This document shows positions 4,881-8,024 of a stretch of DNA of 8,024 nucleotides, piece after piece. The stretch lies in contig JAGYMT010000059.1 of NCBI GenBank assembly GCA_018400335.1, positions 1 through 8,024 of the forward strand, given 5' to 3'. Each line of letters begins with the position of its first letter. Position 1 is the first letter of the stretch. Under the pieces are notes generated by a model. The model searched no databases. It worked only from the letters and a program-made list of their open reading frames with translations, and had not been told where the DNA came from. Origin of the DNA: Kiritimatiellia bacterium (GTDB lineage: Bacteria; Verrucomicrobiota; Kiritimatiellia; JAAZAB01). The position numbers and the translations under genes were made by a program.

Positions 4881-7586
4881 ATGAGGTCGCAGGTGACACC
4901 AGAGAGCGAATGGCAAACACGCAAGCAGCGCATTGATACAAGGCTACGATCTCTCGTTCAGCCCTGGAGTATTGTTCCATACCGGGATGATCTCGACACC
5001 TCATCCCTGCACGCTGTTGCCGTTGAGGAATTTCCTACTGCTTCCGGTCCCGCCGATTACGCCCTTTTTGTCAATGGCCGGTTGCTCGGCTTCATCGAGG
5101 CAAAGAAGGTTTCCGTTTCTTCACAGAATGTTCTCGAACAGGCCAAACGCTATTCAAGAACGGTCGCCGATGGCCCGGGAAACTGGAATCAATATCGCGT
5201 GCCGTTTTTATACTCCACGAACGGTGAACAGTTTCATTTCATTGACGTGCGCCCCGAAACCAGCTACTCGCGGCAGGTGTCGTCTGTGCATACGCCCGAC
5301 GCGCTTGCCGAGCTTTTTGCGCGAGCTCCGGATTTCTCGTGGTTCAGGGAGAACGAGTTGGCCAATCCCAGGCTCCGGCGCTACCAGGAAAAGGCTATAC
5401 ATAGGGTTGAGCAATCAATCGCCAGCGGTGAGCGCAATATGCTCGTGGCAATGGCCACCGGAACGGGTAAGACGTTCACTACCGTTTCGCAGATCTATCG
5501 CGCGCTCGAATCAAAGCTGTTCAAAAGGGTGCTTTTCCTCGTTGATCGCAGAGCCCTTGCCATGCAGGCCGTTCGGGAATTCTCTTCATTCACCACGCGG
5601 AAGGGCAATAAGTTCAACCAGGAATACGAGGTCTATCACCAGAAATTCCGTCGAGAGGATTATGACGACGATAACCCCTTTGACCCCAGGATTCTTCCCG
5701 AAGCTTATCTCACAAGACCCGATACTGGAAAAACTTTCGTCTACGTTTCCACGATCCAGAGAATGACGATCAACCTTTTCGGGCCTGCAAGGGCGCGGGA
5801 AATTACAGGGTCTGAGCCGCGCGACGAAGGTCGGGAGTATGACGAAGACGTCGGCAAGTTCGATATCCCTAACCATGCTTTTGACTTGATCATCGCCGAC
5901 GAATGCCATCGGGGCTACACGGCGGCGGAGACCGGCATCTGGCGCGACGCGCTTAATCATTTCGATGCCGTGAGAATCGGCCTCACCGCCACGCCCGCAG
6001 CCCACACGCTGGCGCTCTTCAGGAAGGTGGTCTACCGCTACAGCACGGAGGAGGCCATTCTCGACGGCTACCTGGTGGATTACGAGCCGGTGAGGATCAA
6101 TTCCAAGGTTCGCATGAACGGCGTCTTTCTGAAAGAGGGCGAAGAGGTCGGCGTCGTTGACACCGAGACCGGCGCCGAAACGCTCGACCGGATGGAGGAC
6201 GAGCGCGAGTTTTCCACCGCGGAGGTCGAGCGCAATATTACGGCCCCGGACAGTAACGAGAAGATTATTGCGGAAATCGCAAGGTATGCCGCCGCCCATG
6301 AAAAGCAGTTCGGCCGGTTTCCGAAAATGCTGATCTTTGCCGCTAATGACCTGCAACACACATCCCATGCCGACCATATCGTGAGCATCTGCCGCGCCCG
6401 GTTCGGGAGGGGTGATGATTTTGTCCAGAAGATCACGGGAAATCCCAACGTTGATCGTCCGCTTCAGAAGATTCGCGAGTTCAGGAACAGACCAAACCCG
6501 TGCGTTGTCGTCACGGTTGATATGCTTAGCACCGGTGTTGATATTCCGGCGATCGAATTCATTGTGTTCATGCGCCCCGTGAAATCGCGTATTCTCTGGG
6601 AACAGATGCTCGGACGCGGCACGCGCCTTTGTCCCGGTGTCAATAAGGAAAAATTCGTTGTGTTCGACTGCTTCTGCGGAACCCTGTTCGAGTACTTCAA
6701 GGGGGTGACCTCGTTCGCCGACATGGTTCCCGCCAAGGATCCGATCCCAATCGAGAAGATCATAGAGAACATCTACCAGAACATTGATCGCGACTACAGT
6801 GTGAGAATCCTCATTAAACGCATCAGGCGCGTTGATCGCGCAATGAGCGCCGACGGCCGCAAGCAGTTTGAAAAATTCGTGCCGGACGGCGACTTGGGCC
6901 GCTTCGCCGACGAGCTGCCGAACCGGATTAGAAAGGATTTCTCCGAGACCTTGAAGCTTCTGAGGAACAAGGCTTTTCAGAAACTGCTGGTGAACTACCC
7001 CAGGGCCAAGCGCAGCTTTTTCGTGGGATATGAGACGAAGGACGAAGTTTCGTCGGAAGCCATGATTCACAGGGGCGCCGACTACCAGAAGCCGGAGGAC
7101 TACCTCGATGCCTTCGCGCGCTTTGTCAGAGACAATCCCGAGCATATTGAGGCTATCACCATCCTGCTTGAGCGTCCGAAGGAATGGCGGACGGACCTGC
7201 TCCAGGATTTGTCCATAAAGCTTAAAGAAAACCACTACATCGAGCGGGAGCTTCGGACTGCCCATAAACTCGTTTATCACAAGGCGCTTGCCGATATTAT
7301 CTCCATGATCAAGCACGCCGCCGGGAAGGGTCCGCTTCTCGATGTCGAGGAACGAATTGCGCTCGCCGTTCAGATGGTTTGCGGGAACAGATCGTTCTCG
7401 GAAGAACAGCGGAAATGGATCGAGTACATCAGACAGCATCTCGTCGCGAATCTCAGCCTGGGCCTGGATGATTTCGACGCATTCCCGGTGTTCGAGCAGC
7501 GCGGCGGCCTGCGCAAGGCGCGCAGGTTGTTCAAAGACGAGCTTGAATCCCTCGTGCATGATTTCAACGCCGCCGTGGCGGCGTAG
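4881..7586 (+). CDS. hsdR: Type I restriction enzyme R subunit (EcoEI-type HsdR)
   Basis: The 901-residue product is the ATP-driven translocase and nuclease subunit of a type I restriction-modification complex; HsdR works with HsdM2S to pull in and cut unmodified foreign DNA. Domains in order: an N-terminal PD-(D/E)xK nuclease (Asp59, Glu73, Lys75 in GFIEAKK); RecA-like lobe 1 with Walker A MATGTGKT (191-198), DECH box (340-343) and motif III GLTATP (367-372); lobe 2 with STGVDIP (550-556) and the arginine-finger motif QMLGRGTR (575-582); and a C-terminal helical part (~700-890) resembling the EcoEI R C-terminal domain. All key residues are present, so it looks functional. ATG at 4881 has only a poor ribosome binding site. 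GTG at 4893 (giving MTPESEW...) has TGAGG 6 bases upstream and may be the real start, removing four residues. The next gene starts 15 bases on. No hsdM or hsdS is visible in the window; they may lie beyond the right edge or have been lost. Confidence 0.9.
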   Translation: MRSQVTPESEWQTRKQRIDTRLRSLVQPWSIVPYRDDLDTSSLHAVAVEEFPTASGPADYALFVNGRLLGFIEAKKVSVSSQNVLEQAKRYSRTVADGPGNWNQYRVPFLYSTNGEQFHFIDVRPETSYSRQVSSVHTPDALAELFARAPDFSWFRENELANPRLRRYQEKAIHRVEQSIASGERNMLVAMATGTGKTFTTVSQIYRALESKLFKRVLFLVDRRALAMQAVREFSSFTTRKGNKFNQEYEVYHQKFRREDYDDDNPFDPRILPEAYLTRPDTGKTFVYVSTIQRMTINLFGPARAREITGSEPRDEGREYDEDVGKFDIPNHAFDLIIADECHRGYTAAETGIWRDALNHFDAVRIGLTATPAAHTLALFRKVVYRYSTEEAILDGYLVDYEPVRINSKVRMNGVFLKEGEEVGVVDTETGAETLDRMEDEREFSTAEVERNITAPDSNEKIIAEIARYAAAHEKQFGRFPKMLIFAANDLQHTSHADHIVSICRARFGRGDDFVQKITGNPNVDRPLQKIREFRNRPNPCVVVTVDMLSTGVDIPAIEFIVFMRPVKSRILWEQMLGRGTRLCPGVNKEKFVVFDCFCGTLFEYFKGVTSFADMVPAKDPIPIEKIIENIYQNIDRDYSVRILIKRIRRVDRAMSADGRKQFEKFVPDGDLGRFADELPNRIRKDFSETLKLLRNKAFQKLLVNYPRAKRSFFVGYETKDEVSSEAMIHRGADYQKPEDYLDAFARFVRDNPEHIEAITILLERPKEWRTDLLQDLSIKLKENHYIERELRTAHKLVYHKALADIISMIKHAAGKGPLLDVEERIALAVQMVCGNRSFSEEQRKWIEYIRQHLVANLSLGLDDFDAFPVFEQRGGLRKARRLFKDELESLVHDFNAAVAA

Positions 7587-7601
7587 AGGGGAGTCAACAA
7601 C

Positions 7602-7889
7602 ATGACGAAAAAAACCAGGAACACATCAGTTGTCGAAGTGCATCACTTGATCTTACAAGTGCGTGGACATCGTGTCATTCTGGATGCCGATTTGGCTCGA
7701 ATCTACGGCGTGGAAACGAAACGACTCAAAGAACAAGTTAAGAGAAACGCGGATCGTTTTCCCGATGACTTTGCGTTTGTTCTTACGCAAGAGGAGGTTG
7801 TGAACTTGATCTCTTATTGTTGCAGTGTCTATTCCCTGCTTTATCTTGTCAATCCTAAACAGCGTGGCCAGAGCCGAGTTAAAGGTTGA
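7602..7889 (+). CDS. Truncated ORF6N-domain (KilA-N-like, antirepressor-type) protein
   Basis: AGGGGAG (7587-7593) precedes ATG at 7602. Residues ~12-71 match the ORF6N DNA-binding domain very well: the RGHRVILDADLARIYGVETK core (21-40), KRLKEQVKRNADRFPDDFAFVL, then TQEEVVNLIS. ORF6N proteins occur in phages and beside type I restriction genes, where they are thought to bind DNA or regulate. After Ser71 (codon 7812-7814) the usual continuation (SQ..TS...R, then an AFTEHG-type motif) is missing. It is replaced by 24 residues of unrelated sequence (YCCSVYSLLY...) ending at TGA 7887-7889. These appear to be the antisense reading of another gene. The protein is therefore probably a 3'-truncated remnant, although the core domain is intact and could still be made. 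Its base composition is more AT-rich than hsdR. It is likely cotranscribed with hsdR. Confidence 0.75.
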   Translation: MTKKTRNTSVVEVHHLILQVRGHRVILDADLARIYGVETKRLKEQVKRNADRFPDDFAFVLTQEEVVNLISYCCSVYSLLYLVNPKQRGQSRVKG

Positions 7890-7922
7890 CATCTGGTCTT
7901 CGTTAGAAAAAAAATCATCCAT
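7812..7922 (-). pseudogene. 5' fragment of an unidentified gene on the opposite strand
   Basis: Reading leftward from ATG at 7922, the first ~36 codons give a natural-looking N-terminus (MDDFFSNEDQ, then MSTFNSALATLFRIDKIKQG, then IDTATI) with an amphipathic helical pattern. GAAAGG lies about 4 bases upstream of the ATG, and the DNA before it (7945-8010) is very AT-rich, as expected for a promoter region. From about 7812 leftward the same frame merely reads the antisense of the ORF6N gene. I infer that only the 5' end of a gene survives, cut at the same point where the ORF6N gene is cut. I do not recognise the family. It could also be chance coding potential. Confidence 0.4.
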
Positions 7923-8024
7923 CTTGCCTTTCTCTCATGGTTTGCCTTAATCTACTTTATAAAAACATAAAAAGTATATAAATTTAACATACATCATTTA
8001 GTAGAAGTTGATAGCAATGATGAG
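7923..8024. other. AT-rich non-coding DNA at the right edge
   Basis: No gene, tRNA or clear repeat is seen. The stretch 7945-8010 is almost entirely A and T (for example TTTATAAAAACATAAAAAG), in sharp contrast to the GC-rich DNA to the left. On the - strand it contains several TATA-like hexamers (TATAAA, TATACT) that could serve the opposite-strand gene start at 7922, but no convincing -35 partner. Confidence 0.5.

Noticed and set aside
5586..7559. Open frame of 657 codons on the - strand
   Set aside because: It lies wholly antisense to the well-supported hsdR gene, shows no recognisable motif, and is explained by codon bias of GC-rich coding DNA.
7570..7586. GC hairpin at the end of hsdR as a terminator
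   Set aside because: It arises from GCC/GCG alanine codons, has no T-run, and the next gene follows directly with its own ribosome binding site.

Overview
The window is GC-rich, tightly coded DNA with all recognisable intact genes on the + strand, most preceded by clear purine-rich ribosome binding sites. Several features suggest a bacterium of the PVC superphylum (Kiritimatiellota, Lentisphaerota, Verrucomicrobiota or Planctomycetota type), probably from a metagenome assembly: a lipoprotein with calcium-binding thrombospondin-3/EF-hand-like loops, and intergenic DNA full of foldback repeats. This placement is an inference from style, not from a marker gene.

Layout, left to right. Positions 1-956 hold the 3' end of an unrecognised gene that begins upstream. 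Positions 994-1614 encode a small secreted lipoprotein whose core looks like a LecA/PA-IL-type sugar-binding beta-sandwich, followed by calcium-loop motifs. The 492 bases from 1615 to 2106 have no convincing gene. They are mostly occupied by a 373-bp element bounded by perfect 24-bp inverted repeats (1585-1608 and 1934-1957) with a long CTCGTC/GACGAG hairpin inside (1830-1900), followed by a second hairpin (2000-2023) and a likely promoter. Positions 2107-3060 encode an AEC-family permease. Positions 3163-4008 (LOG-family phosphoribohydrolase) and 4020-4733 (cyclophilin-type peptidyl-prolyl isomerase lipoprotein) are 11 bases apart, probably form one operon, and end in a perfect hairpin overlapping the stop codon. 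Positions 4881-7586 encode an EcoEI-type HsdR (type I restriction endonuclease/translocase). It is followed after 15 bases by a truncated ORF6N-domain gene (7602-7889).

The first four complete genes look like ordinary chromosomal housekeeping and envelope functions. The HsdR/ORF6N pair looks like the edge of a defence locus, but no methylase (HsdM) or specificity (HsdS) gene is visible. ORF6N homology stops near 7812, and to the right lies AT-rich DNA carrying what looks like the start of an unidentified gene on the - strand. That point is probably a recombination, insertion or deletion boundary, or an assembly join.

The items most worth a second look are the inverted-repeat element that supplies the last codons of the lipoprotein gene, the junction at about 7812, the LecA-like lipoprotein, and a possible dual translation start in the cyclophilin gene. 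No clearly new multi-gene system is visible.
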